A stretch of DNA of 64,000 bases from Sialis fuliginosa (Eukaryota; Arthropoda; Insecta; Megaloptera; Sialidae): the NCBI GenBank assembly GCA_961205875.1, contig OY540814.1:8290993-8354992 (forward strand), in the 5' to 3' direction. Shown here piece by piece: positions 1 through 9,696 of the stretch. The notes below the pieces were generated by a model. That model was not told the DNA's origin. It made no database searches and saw only the letters and a list, made by a program, of their open reading frames with translations. Each line of letters opens with the position of its first letter. Position 1 is the first letter of the stretch. The position numbers and the translations under genes are program-made.

Positions 1-415
1 TCAAAAATACAACGAACTTTATACTTCAACGTTTATCTCTTTACTTAACTATCATTTATTGTTACTAGGTGAACGCTATCACCCCCTTTCTCCCTGCAAC
101 TCTCACTCTAGCCCATCCCTACTCAATATAACTGTTTTTTTTGCGTGTTGCAAATTTTCAAAGGTATCAAAACAATTTCAATAAAACAATCAAACAAAAC
201 TGTGACCCCACAAAGTGACCTGTCACAACGTGTGTAAATACATTACTCATTTTATTTTATTATTCTGTAAAAAAATCTTTACTTCATTTAAATACATTAT
301 TGCAACAATTATGCAGGGTTTGTCAAGGACATTAAAACAATCGCTTTTTATCAATAAACCTATATCCGTAAACGAGTCGTTTTAGCAGTACCTAGAGGAA
401 ACGAAATGACCCCAT
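1..415. other. AT-rich non-coding flank
   Basis: No open frame, splice-bounded exon or recognisable repeat boundary is visible here. It is ordinary AT-rich intergenic or upstream sequence. Confidence 0.5.
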
Positions 416-910
416 AAAGGTGCGGTTACATCAAGCGCGCCGCGCTGCGCCGAGCAATTCGGCACAGCGCAGCGCGGCGCAAAATAAAAAAATTGTGTTC
501 GTGCAAACCTACCATTGTCAATAGACGTTAGCGTTTTTGTAGGTTCCATGATTAGTTCGCCATGAATTGCGATACAACTGTTAATTAATTAAACATTCTC
601 AAACGCATTAATACCTTGATCTGTACACATCGATTTCTTAGTTTACTTTAGAATGACACCAGTAATTCATTTTGTCAACTACAATAGTTCAATTCAAAAT
701 TTCAGTTAAAAGTTCTTCAACCCGTTTAAACTGAACGCGCACGAACGTGCATTTTTCTTTGATGTACCGACTCCGAGCGGATCGTAAACGTACGCGCACA
801 AACATGCGCGTTCGTGCGCGTTTTGCCGTTCAAATCAGACAAGCATAAACATTTTGCGTGTTCGGCCCAGCGCAGCGCGGCGCGGCGCGCTTGATGTAAC
901 CGCACCTTTT
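416..910. mobile_element. GC-rich terminal-inverted-repeat element (MITE-like)
   Basis: The left end begins AAAGGTGCGGTTACATCAAG and runs into a tract of GCGC repeats to about 480. The right end (about 862-910) is its inverted complement, GCGCGCTTGATGTAACCGCACCTTTT. The termini match over about 20 bp and continue as matching GCGC-rich subterminal sequence. The middle (about 480-860) is ordinary AT-rich DNA with no open frame. This is the architecture of a non-autonomous cut-and-paste transposon. I cannot assign a superfamily. A short TA-type duplication is possible but ambiguous because the flanks are A/T-rich. Confidence 0.75.
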
Positions 911-1724
911 AGAATACAATGAATTCTACATTTTAGTTGAAATTTTTTGTGGAAATGGTATGCTGATCAAAAGTTGTTAAGGGCGCAACCTACGAAAATC
1001 CATAATCCGTGTCCAGGGGGCATCGAAATATTTTATATTTAATACATAATTGTATGTTTATATTTATTTATATTTTCAACTTCTGAAAGGTCTACTTCTA
1101 GAAAAATTTTGAAAAGTACTTCGAATTAATCAATAAATACAAAGAAATTTTTTTAGAACATTTGATGACATTTTTTAGTTTTTTTGGTTGGGCTCTTTTG
1201 AACAAAACTAATAAATGTTATAAAAAAATATTTATTTTATTGTCTGGATAATCCTAAGATTTTTTATTCTTTACAAAACTTTCTAAAAATTGATTCTTTA
1301 GGAGATAAACATGAAAATAAACATAACCATAGAATGTTTAGGTTCCCCTTCGAGCAGAAATTATGGATTTTTGCAGGCTGTACCCATTACAAATTTGGAT
1401 TAGCTTAGTTTGAACTATAATTCCCTCAAGCTACAAAAAAGTTCAACCAAAAGGCAAAATCCATTGCTTTTGTACGAGGTTCTTATTTTTGTTTTACTGT
1501 TGAAACGGCTCGTTTGTGTACATTGGTTTATTAACAAAAAACGATTGTTTTAATATCCTCGACAATTTTTAAAAGTTTGTCGGTATGTTTACGGTTGAAT
1601 AAAAAGGAACGACGATTAATTCTGCAGCCTAAAAGATAAACATGAAAAAGTGTATCTAGTCAATAAACATTTATTGGTATACATTATTTGCAGTAACTTA
1701 GATAATTATCTTAATTTTTTAATG
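911..1724. other. Upstream non-coding DNA with a decayed inverted repeat
   Basis: About 976-1000 (AACCTACGAAAATCCATAAT) is matched in inverted orientation near 1345-1385 (AAATTATGGATTTTTGCAGG and flanks). This suggests an old inverted-repeat element of about 400 bp. Nothing coding is visible. The promoter of the UNC93-like gene should lie at or downstream of this stretch. Confidence 0.35.
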
Positions 1725-1912
1725 TGACGTCAAACTTCAGATATATGGCATCGATAACATCGACCTGTAGAATAGCACCCTGTATTTTTTATTGCACCAG
1801 TTAGACGTGTTTATTCTCTTTACATTCATATTAAAAATCATTCAAATTGGATAGTTATGCGATGCAATATTTTCTAAGTAACTAAATCACTGATGACGTC
1901 ATATATCTGAAG
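1725..1912 (+). promoter_or_regulatory. Two CRE palindromes with an inverted 13-mer
   Basis: TGACGTCA, the perfect CREB/ATF half-site palindrome, occurs at 1725-1732 and 1894-1901. Next to each is a 13-mer in opposite orientation: CTTCAGATATATG at 1735-1747 and its complement at 1900-1912. The pair lies 190-380 bp upstream of the UNC93-like start codon, a plausible promoter position. A regulatory role is inference; it could also be a relic of a small inverted-repeat transposon. Confidence 0.3.
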
Positions 1913-2100
1913 AATGGCGTAACATAACAAATTGAAATAGCTAAGTTGCGGTAAATAATATTTAACAATAAATTGTAGAATCGCAAGTGATTAAATTTTT
2001 ATTTACTTTGTATATTACTCGTAAACAAAGAACGTATTAGTAATAAAAGATATTATAATTAATAAAGTTAATTTCCTAACAGAAACAACAAATAACAAAC

Positions 2101-2390
2101 ATGGAAAAACAAATAAACGGTGGAGAAAAGAGAATCGAAATTCAACCATCGAACGGCGGCGTAAGAAGAAAATCATACTTCGATGTCGCAGACAGTACAG
2201 AAAAAGTCCGTATTCTCAAGAACGTGATGGTATTAGGGTTCGCGTTCATGATCCACTTCACAGCTTTCCACGGCACTTCTAACTTGCAGAGTTCTATAAA
2301 CGCCAGCGAAGCGTTGGGGACCTCTACCTTGGCCGCCATCTATGGATCCCTCATTCTGTCTAATATATTCCTTCCTGTACTTATGATAAG
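2101..2390 (+). CDS. UNC93-like exon 1
   Basis: This exon encodes the cytosolic N-terminus (starting MEKQINGGEKRIEIQ) and the first membrane segment. It ends in phase 2 (ATGATAAG) at donor GTCAGT. The split codon joins exon 2 as AGT (Ser), giving the family-typical transition to WLGCKW. A 3' splice-site-like tract (TTTCCTAACAG, ending at 2082) lies just upstream of the ATG, so an upstream non-coding exon is possible. Confidence 0.9.
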
Positions 2391-4287
2391 GTCAGTGTTT
2401 ATAAATTTACATTAATTTAAAACAATAACTGATTTATGTTACGTAGGTATATTAGTGCAAGGTACTTTTCGTAAAATTTTAAGAGAGCTTATTCAAACAG
2501 AAACATATCCATTTTCAGTTAAATAATATTAAGTATACTGGTCTATAACTAAATAAAAACGACCAAGTTCTATAGTAATTTTCACTCAGATTATATATAT
2601 AATATAAAAGACTTGTTTCAAAATTTTGCTATTTTTGCTACAGTGTTCGTTATAGTTTTCATTGAAAGTACTAATTAAAAGCTACGTTCTGGAATTTTTT
2701 GATTTTTTGAATTGATAGTTTAGAAATAAGAGGGGGGGGGGGAAGTTCTGATAACGACATTTAAAAGCTCATTTACCGTGACTGAAGAGTTAAAATCAAA
2801 AGATTAAATAACAGTTTTTGTTGTATTTTAGGAAACCTATCTAAAAACACCCCCACTCAATGGGGTAAGTGAAAAAAAATGAGTAGGTACACTTTTCAGT
2901 CTATGGGAGAGGGTCCAAAATTTGTTTAACAGTGTTCGTTATAATTTTCATTGAAAGTACTAATTAAAAGCTACGTTCTGATTTTTCTTCAGATTTTTTG
3001 AATCTATAGTTTAGAGATTAGATAACGACATTTAAAAGCAAATATATCGTGACTGAATGGTTAAAATCAAAAGGAAAATATCTATATAATTTAGAGTAGA
3101 AGTTTTAACTAATACAAACTAACTGATACAATTAAAATTTTTTATAACATTACGAGCATCTAAATTAAAAAATTAAAACTAAGTATAGCGATTTAAATAA
3201 AAATAATTTTCACAATCATATTCGTATAATGTATAATTAATACCCATAAATATTTTATTTTATTATATTTTTTAACGAAGTTAAACTAATTATAATTATT
3301 ATAATTACTGATTATATACAAAATCTTTGCCAACTTTATGTTAGAAATAATATTTACAAGAAGTATCTAATTATGTTATATAACACACATCAATTATAAG
3401 TAAAACAAATTATTAAGGGTTTCATACAACAATAACTAAATCTTATCTTTATTAATAACTAGCTGGGCCCACGCGGCTTCGCTCGCGTAGACTACGGAAT
3501 TATTGTTTAGGATTTTTGAAAAATATAGTTTAAATAATTAAGTACAAACACGATTAGTTATTATTGTAATAATAATTTATCAATACCTAAATTACCTAAC
3601 AAAAACGAATCAGAAGAAAAAAGTACAAATAATTTGTGTTCTGTTTAAATTTAAATGTTAATTATTGAAAACAAAATAAACACAAACGATCAGCCGAGGG
3701 ACTCCGAATAACAACCGAGCGTACGCGAATCCAGTCTGATGTACTTGCTTCGATGCGGCACGACACCATACATTTAAGATATTATCTTTATAAATATATT
3801 TTAAGATATTTTCTAAACTATACGACCAAATTGGATGCTGTAAATGGCAAACTATATCTACATTAAGTACTTATGACGATGAAATCATTTATTTCGATAT
3901 GGATTAATGTTTTGCAGGTCATAAGTCCATGTAAACAAAACCCAAATATTTTATGTTTTCTTTGTAACATAAAAGCAGTCATTGTGGCTAAAATATAAAA
4001 GTTAGACATATGGTGTCGCGGACTTAATTGAAGAACTTTTGATTCTACACAATTCTTTATTACATTATTTTGTTCTATATTGAACGGTTTAGGCAGCGTA
4101 TTACAAAACAGCGCGCCGACGGCAAAATTTTTTCCGACTTGATTTACTATTATCGTCACTGCTTTGTTGTTATGTTACCTAACGTAAAAAAATATAGCCT
4201 ATAACCTGGCCAGAGAACGTACCTATGAATTAAAAAAAAAAACTCGTAAATCGGATAAGTGGTTCTCGAGTGATAAGGTAACTAACG

Positions 4288-4321
<34 letters not shown>

Positions 4322-4363
4322 GAGACGTTGAGCTTCCTTAATATATATAAAGCTCAACGTCTC

Positions 4364-4413
<50 letters not shown>

Positions 4414-5271
4414 CGTTAGTTACCTTATCACTCGAGAACCACTTATCCGATTGACGTGTTTTTTTTTTTAATTCATAGGTACGTTCTCTGGCCAGGTTAT
4501 AGGCTATATTTTTTTAGGTTAGATAACATAACAACTAAGCAGTGACAATAATAGTAAATCAAGTCGGAAAAATTTTTGCCGTCGGCGCGCTGTTTTGTAA
4601 TACGCTGCCTAAACCGTTCAATATAGAACAAAATAATGTAATAAAGAATTGTGTAGAATCAAAAGTTCTTCAATTAAGTCCGCGACACCATATGTCTAAC
4701 TTTTATATTTTAGCCACAATGACTGCTTTTATGTTACAAAAAAAACATAAAATATTTGGGTTCTGTTTACATGGACTTATGACCTGCAAAACATTAATCC
4801 ATATCGAAATAAATGATTTCATCGTCATAAGCACTTAATGTAGATATAGTTTGCCCTTTACAGCATCCAATTTGGTCGTATAGTTTAGAAAATATCTTAA
4901 AATATATTTATAAAGGTAACATCTTAAATGTATGGTGTCGTGCCGCATCGAAGCGAGTACATCAGACTGGATTCGCGTACGCTCGGTAGATATTCGGAGT
5001 CCCTCGGCTGATCGTTTGTGTTTATTTTGTTTTCAATAATTAACATTTAAATTTAAACAGAACACAAATTATTTGTACTTTTTTCTTCTGATTCGTTTTT
5101 GTTAGGTAATTTAGGTATTGATAAATTATTATTACAATAATAACTAATCGTGTTTGTACTTAATTAATTAAACTATATTTTTCAAAAATCCTAAACAATA
5201 ATTCCGTAGTCTACGCGAGCGAAGCCGCGTGGGCCCAGCTAGTCCTTAATATATATAAAGCTCAACGTCTC

Positions 5272-5321
<50 letters not shown>

Positions 5322-6998
5322 CGTTAGTTACCTTATCACTCGAGAACCACTTATCCGATTGACGTGTTTTTTTTTTTTAATTCATAGGTACGTTCTCTGG
5401 CCAGGTTATAGGCTATATTTTTTTAGGTTAGATAACATAACAACTAAGCAGTGACAATAATAGTAAATCAAGTCGGAAAAATTTTTGCCGTCGGCGCGCT
5501 GTTTTGTAATACGCTGCCTAAACCGTTCAATATAGAACAAAATAATGTAATAAAGAATTGTGTAGAATCAAAAGTTCTTCAATTAAGTCCGCGACACCAT
5601 ATGTCTAACTTTTATATTTTAGCCACAATAACTGCTTTTATGTTACAAAAAAAACATAAAATATTTGGGTTCTGTTTACATGGACTTATGACCTGCAAAA
5701 CATTAATCCATATCGAAATAAATGATTTCATCGTCATAAGCACTTAATGTAGATATAGTTTGCCCTTTACAGCATCCAATTTGGTCGTATAGTTTAGAAA
5801 ATATCTTAAAATATATTTATAAAGGTAACATCTTAAATGTATGGTGTCGTGCCGCATCGAAGCGATGTACATCAGACTGGATTCGTGTACGCTCGGTAGA
5901 TATTCGGAGTCCCTCGGCTGATCGTTTGTGTTTATTTTGTTTTCAATAATTAACATTTAAATTTAAACAGAACACAAATTATTTGTACTTTTTTCTTCTG
6001 ATTCGTTTTTGTTAGGTAATTTAGGTATTGATAAATTATTATTACAATAATAACTAATCGTGTTTGTACTTAATTAATTAAACTATATTTTTCAAAAATC
6101 CTAAACAATAATTCCGTAGTCTACGCGAGCGAAGCCGCGTGGGCCCAGCTAGTTATATATATTAAGGACTAGCTGGGCCCACGCGGCTTCGCTCGCGTAG
6201 ACTACGGAATTATTGTTTAGGATTTTTGAAAAATATAGTTTAATTAATTAAGTACAAACACGATTAGTTATTATTGTAATAATAATTTATCAATACCTAA
6301 ATTACCTAACAAAAACGAATCAGAAGAAAAAAGTACAAATAATTTGTGTTCTGTTTAAATTTAAATGTTAATTATTGAAAACAAAATTAACTCAAACGTC
6401 AGCCGAGGGACTCCGAATATCTACCGAACGTAAGCGAATCCAGTCTGATGTACATCGCTTCGATGCGGCACGACACCATACATTTAAAATGTTACCTTTA
6501 TAAATATATTTTAAGATATTTTCTAAACTATACGACCAAATTGGATGCTGTAAATGGCAAACTATATCTACATTAAGTACTTATGACGATGAAATCATTT
6601 ATTTCGATAAGGATTAATGTTTTGCAGGTCATAAGTCCATGTAAACAAAACCCAAATATTTTATGTTTTTTTTGTAACATAAAAGCAGCCATTGTCGCTT
6701 AAATATAAAAGTTAGACATATCGTGTCGCTGACTTAATTGTAGAACTTTTGATTCTACACAATTCTTTAATACATTATTTTGTTCTATATTGAACGGTTT
6801 AGGCAGCGTATTACAAAACAGCGCGCCGACGGCAAAATTTTTTCCGACTTGATTTACTATTATCGTCACTGCTTTGTTGTTATGTTACCTAACGTAATAA
6901 AATATAGCCTATAACCTGGCCAGAGAACGTACCTATGAATTAAAAAAAAAAAACACGTAAATCGGATAAGTGGTTCTCGAGTGATAAGGTAACTAACG

Positions 6999-7040
<42 letters not shown>

Positions 7041-9696
7041 GAGACGTTGAGCTTTATATATATTAAGGATTATGATTACGTAAAAATTATAATTAGATTT
7101 TATTGAGTATATAGTGTACACCTACTCACATTTTTTTATTGTGTGTATTTACCAATTAATAGTATAAAAAATGTATGAGGTCTTGTGGCTAACTTGTAAA
7201 TTAGGCATGAACCTAAAGTTTTTCTTTATGTATTGTAGGCAGGTACTTGATAGCTTTCTACAAGTTATTAATGGAATTTTAACTGGTAAAGCTTACTTTT
7301 ATTTATTTAATTAATATTTGTAACATAATGGCACTGTTTTCTACAAAATATATTAATAGGTGCATAATATGTGTATAATACATATTTTATATACAGAATG
7401 TGTTTCCAAAAATCCATTACAGTTTATTTGATAAAATTTCAGACATATTTACATACATATCGTACATGCTTCAAGCATATTCTATGAAAAATTACATAAT
7501 AATTTTCTTTCGTGTTTTCTTAGTAGACATTATATTTACATATTTATAAAAGGAAGTAAATATTCCAAACATACTCATAGTTTAGATTAAAAATTTCAGT
7601 TTAATACCTCGATGTACTCGTATTTGAATTTGTGAATATAAACTTCCATAGTTTTATTATTAAAACAGCCATACCCCAAAGTTACGTCACCTTCACTTCC
7701 AGATGCCGAAAATTAAATACTGACGTTTTGTAATATAACTCCGTATTTAAAAATGTACATAAATGCGAAGCGACGTAAGTCAAAGAGCTATAACTCGGGG
7801 TATTATCATAACATAACGTATCTAATATTCTCAAGTAACAGTTAGGGACAATGCAGGGTTAACTAGCGCGCGAATCTTCATACATATTGGTTCACCTTAT
7901 AATATTTTGAATATATGTACTATAATGATTTTATAATGCTTTAAATTCCATTGTATTTTCAGAATTTTTTTATGATAATTCTTATTTTTTCTATTTTCAG
8001 TTGGCTTGGATGCAAATGGACTCTTTCATTGTCTTTCATTGCTTATATGCCGTTCATCTTGGCTCAATTCTATCCCAAGTTTTGGACAATGATCCCAGCG
8101 GGTTTAGCTGTAGGATTAGGGGGAGGCCCGTTGTGGTGTGCTAAATGCACGTACCTCTCAGTGATAGCTGAGGCTTACGCTAAAATCACAGGAGCCAACG
8201 CTGAAACGGTTGTCGTAAGATTCTTTGGAATCTTCTTTACTTTTTATCAGTTCGCACAAGTTTGGGGAAATTTGATTTCATCTGCTGGTTAGTATTTTAT
8301 TTCTTAGAATCGAATGGGCAATTTTATGTATATTTTTTATCGTTAATAATACTGATTTCATATAGAATTATTATATTGTATATTACTGCCTTTTTAAAAC
8401 GTGAGATTAATTAATATTTTATTTCTAGTTCTCTCTTACGGTACTGAAGTTATAAATATAACGGATTTCAATACAACAATGAAATACGAGAACATTGAAA
8501 ATATTTGTGGAGCTAACTTCTGTCCTGGAATCACCGTCGAAGATAATCCAAATCTTACACCGCCATCCGAATATAAAATCTATCTAATTTCCGCAATTTA
8601 TCTTGGATGTATGATAGTTGCAAGTCTGATTACAGCATTCGGTCTCGACTCTTTAACCAGGTACGTTATTTAACAAGGAAATATTAAGAATATGAAAATT
8701 AAACATTTGTTTTGTCTTTAGATACAGCCAAGGAAGATCAGGAAGTGGAACTGGATTATCAGGTTTCAAACTTCTTTCAGTAACTCTTGGCCATCTTCGT
8801 GAACCATATCAAATTTTGCTGTTGCCAATAACTATGTTCATAGGAATGGAACAGGCATTTATTGCTGCAGATTTTAGTGCTGTAAGTATTTATGCCCTTT
8901 TCAGTTAGTCTTTAAGCTTGCATAAGTCGACAGATAAATATAACTACATAATTCTATACTTTGGAAATAAAGGTTTTAAATTATCAATTTATGTTTTATT
9001 GTATTTTTCAGTCGTTTGTGTCTTGTGGATGGGGAATAAGTCATATTGGATATGTTATGATTTGTTTTGGCGTATCCAATGCTCTTGCAGCAGCTGCTGC
9101 TGGAGGAATTGCAAAAGGATCAGCAGGATCTCGACGTGGACCTCTAATATTGTTTGCTACAATACTGCATTCTGCTCTTCTGTTGGCTTTATTGTTATGG
9201 AAACCTACACCAGACAAACCTGAATTGTTCTTCCTTGTTGCTGCATTGTGGGGTGCTTCAGATGCTGTATGGCTTGTTCAGATAAATGGTAAGTGAAGTA
9301 GATAAAAAATCGTTTATGAACATTTTGTTTAAAAAATAGATTAATATAAATTAATATAATGTAACTTATTGAAAAGTACATATCATATTTTTTATTGTTC
9401 CAGCATTGTGTGGTATTTTATTCCCTGGCCGTGAAGAAGCAGCTTACAGTAATTTCCGATTGTGGGAATCGACAGGATCAGTGATTGCTTATTCATATAG
9501 CTCATATATATGTACTTCGATTAAACTTTATCTGCTCATGGGACTTATGTTGATTGGAGTTGCGGGATTTACAGGTATCGAGTATATGGAACATCGTGTG
9601 AAACCAGAACCAGCAATAACTAGCGGAGATTTTCATCTTGTTTCAACAGGGACAGAAGAGAAGAAGAATTTAAATACTTATACTATTGGCGAATGA
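2101..9696 (+). CDS. UNC93-like membrane protein, six coding exons, complete
   Basis: Coding exons are 2101-2390, 8001-8287, 8429-8660, 8722-8881, 9012-9288 and 9404-9696. All introns are GT-AG and the phases agree at every junction, giving 512 residues and a TGA stop. The protein is a polytopic MFS-fold member of the UNC-93 family. Typical stretches are KNVMVLGFAFMIHFTAFHGT and NLQSSIN in the first membrane region, GLAVGLGGGPLWCAKCTYLS mid-protein, and a conserved FPGREEAAYSNFRLWESTGS near the C-terminus. The N-terminus is short and hydrophilic, and about a dozen hydrophobic segments follow. C. elegans UNC-93 is a regulatory subunit of the SUP-9 two-pore K+ channel; the substrate or partner of insect UNC93A-type proteins is not evident from sequence. 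The start is favoured by an in-frame TAA at 2077-2079 and the context AAAC-ATG-G. Downstream poly(A) candidates are ATTAAA at 9813 and AATAAA at 10633. Confidence 0.93.
2640..3080 (+). repeat. Direct repeat of about 170 bp, two copies
   Basis: CAGTGTTCGTTATAGTTTTC with the following ~165 bp (to about 2815) recurs at about 2930-3080. The second copy lacks the G-run and has many small differences. About 115 bp separate the copies. It looks like a local duplication or two tandem relics of one element. Confidence 0.75.
3459..4334 (-). mobile_element. Helitron-like copy A (minus), split 5' end
   Basis: Read on the minus strand, the element ends CCCAGCTAG just before a T, as Helitrons do. It has a short ACGCG...CGCGT hairpin about 10 nt upstream of the CTAG. 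Toward its 5' end lies a (GTCT)n tract followed by GACGTTGAGCT. The terminal 16 bases of the 5' end are missing here and sit instead at 6153-6168, beyond the inserted copies B and C. It shares copy-specific variants with copy D (for example TTACCTAACGT near 4176). There is no Rep/helicase coding capacity, so it is non-autonomous. Confidence 0.85.
4335..5242 (+). mobile_element. Helitron-like copy B (plus)
   Basis: It begins TCCTTAATATATATAAAGCT, continues through a (GTCT)n microsatellite and CCGTTAGTTACCTTATCACT, and ends GGGCCCAGCTAG with the 3' hairpin. Its CTAG (5239-5242) directly abuts the TCC start of copy C, with no base between. It shares variants with C against A and D (for example AAGCACTTAATG and TTAGATAACATAACAACTAAG). 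Confidence 0.9.
5243..6152 (+). mobile_element. Helitron-like copy C (plus)
   Basis: It is nearly identical to copy B and in the same orientation, with complete TC start and CTAG end. It is followed directly by the 16-base terminal remnant of copy A (6153-6168). B and C together form a head-to-tail dimer inserted into copy A. Confidence 0.9.
6153..6168 (-). repeat. Displaced 5' terminus of Helitron-like copy A
   Basis: These 16 bases (TTATATATATTAAGGA) are the reverse complement of the family's 5' end. Placed after 4334 they complete copy A exactly as seen at the intact end of copy D (7054-7069). They directly abut the CTAG end of copy D at 6169. Confidence 0.85.
6169..7069 (-). mobile_element. 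Helitron-like copy D (minus)
   Basis: This is a full-length minus-strand copy: the CTAG end is at 6169-6172 and the 5' TCC end at 7067-7069. The base beyond each outer end of the A+D unit is A on the left (3458) and T on the right (7070). On the element's own strand that is A before TC and T after CTAG, the canonical Helitron A/T target. D shares subfamily variants with A, not with B or C. Confidence 0.88.
7070..7950. other. AT-rich intronic DNA
   Basis: Apart from the weak inverted repeat around 7672-7845, nothing is recognisable. It lies inside intron 1 of the UNC93-like gene. Confidence 0.5.
8001..8287 (+). CDS. UNC93-like exon 2
   Basis: The exon begins WLGCKWTLSL after the split serine codon. 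It carries the glycine-rich AVGLGGGPLWCAKC segment and the FFGIFFTFYQFAQVWGNLIS membrane segment. The donor is GTTAGT and the phase at the end is 1. Confidence 0.92.
8429..8660 (+). CDS. UNC93-like exon 3
   Basis: This exon encodes an extracellular-type loop with the two cysteines of CGANFCPG and potential N-glycosylation sites (NIT, NTT). A membrane segment follows (IYLISAIYLGCMIVASLITA). The donor is GTACGT and the phase at the end is 2. Confidence 0.92.
8722..8881 (+). CDS. UNC93-like exon 4
   Basis: It encodes RYSQGRSGSGTGLSG, a charged cytosolic loop, and the LLLPITMFIGMEQAFIAADF segment typical of the family. It ends in phase 0 at donor GTAAGT. Confidence 0.92.
9012..9288 (+). CDS. UNC93-like exon 5
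   Basis: It encodes SFVSCGWGISHIGYVMICFG and two more hydrophobic segments, ending ALWGASDAVWLVQIN. The donor is GTAAGT and the phase is 1. A different overlapping frame is also open here but has no family similarity. Confidence 0.92.
9404..9696 (+). CDS. UNC93-like terminal coding exon
   Basis: It encodes the conserved LCGILFPGREEAAYSNFRL, the last two membrane segments, and a hydrophilic tail ending NLNTYTIGE before TGA at 9694-9696. Confidence 0.92.

Larger units (their letters stand above)
2391..8000 (+). other. UNC93-like intron 1, 5.6 kb
   Basis: Donor GTCAGT and acceptor TTTTTCTATTTTCAG bound the intron. It holds a pair of direct repeats (2640-3080), an 11-G run at 2732-2742, the Helitron-like cluster (3459-7069), and about 900 bp of plain AT-rich DNA before the acceptor. 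Near 7672-7845 the sequence ATACCCCAAAGTTACGTC is loosely mirrored by an inverted GACGTAAGTCAAAG...CGGGGTATT, perhaps a decayed inverted-repeat element. I see no exon inside it. Confidence 0.85.

Noticed and set aside
4270-4420. Tandem GTCT/GACA units resembling a repeat array or CRISPR
   Set aside because: Pure tetranucleotide microsatellite without spacers, part of the Helitron-like elements.
3863-5747. 98-codon frames as genuine genes
   Set aside because: They lie inside non-autonomous transposon copies, start without ATG, show no domain, and are broken in older copies.
8918-9223. Second open frame overlapping UNC93-like exon 5
   Set aside because: Shadow of the real frame; no family similarity and begins in the intron.
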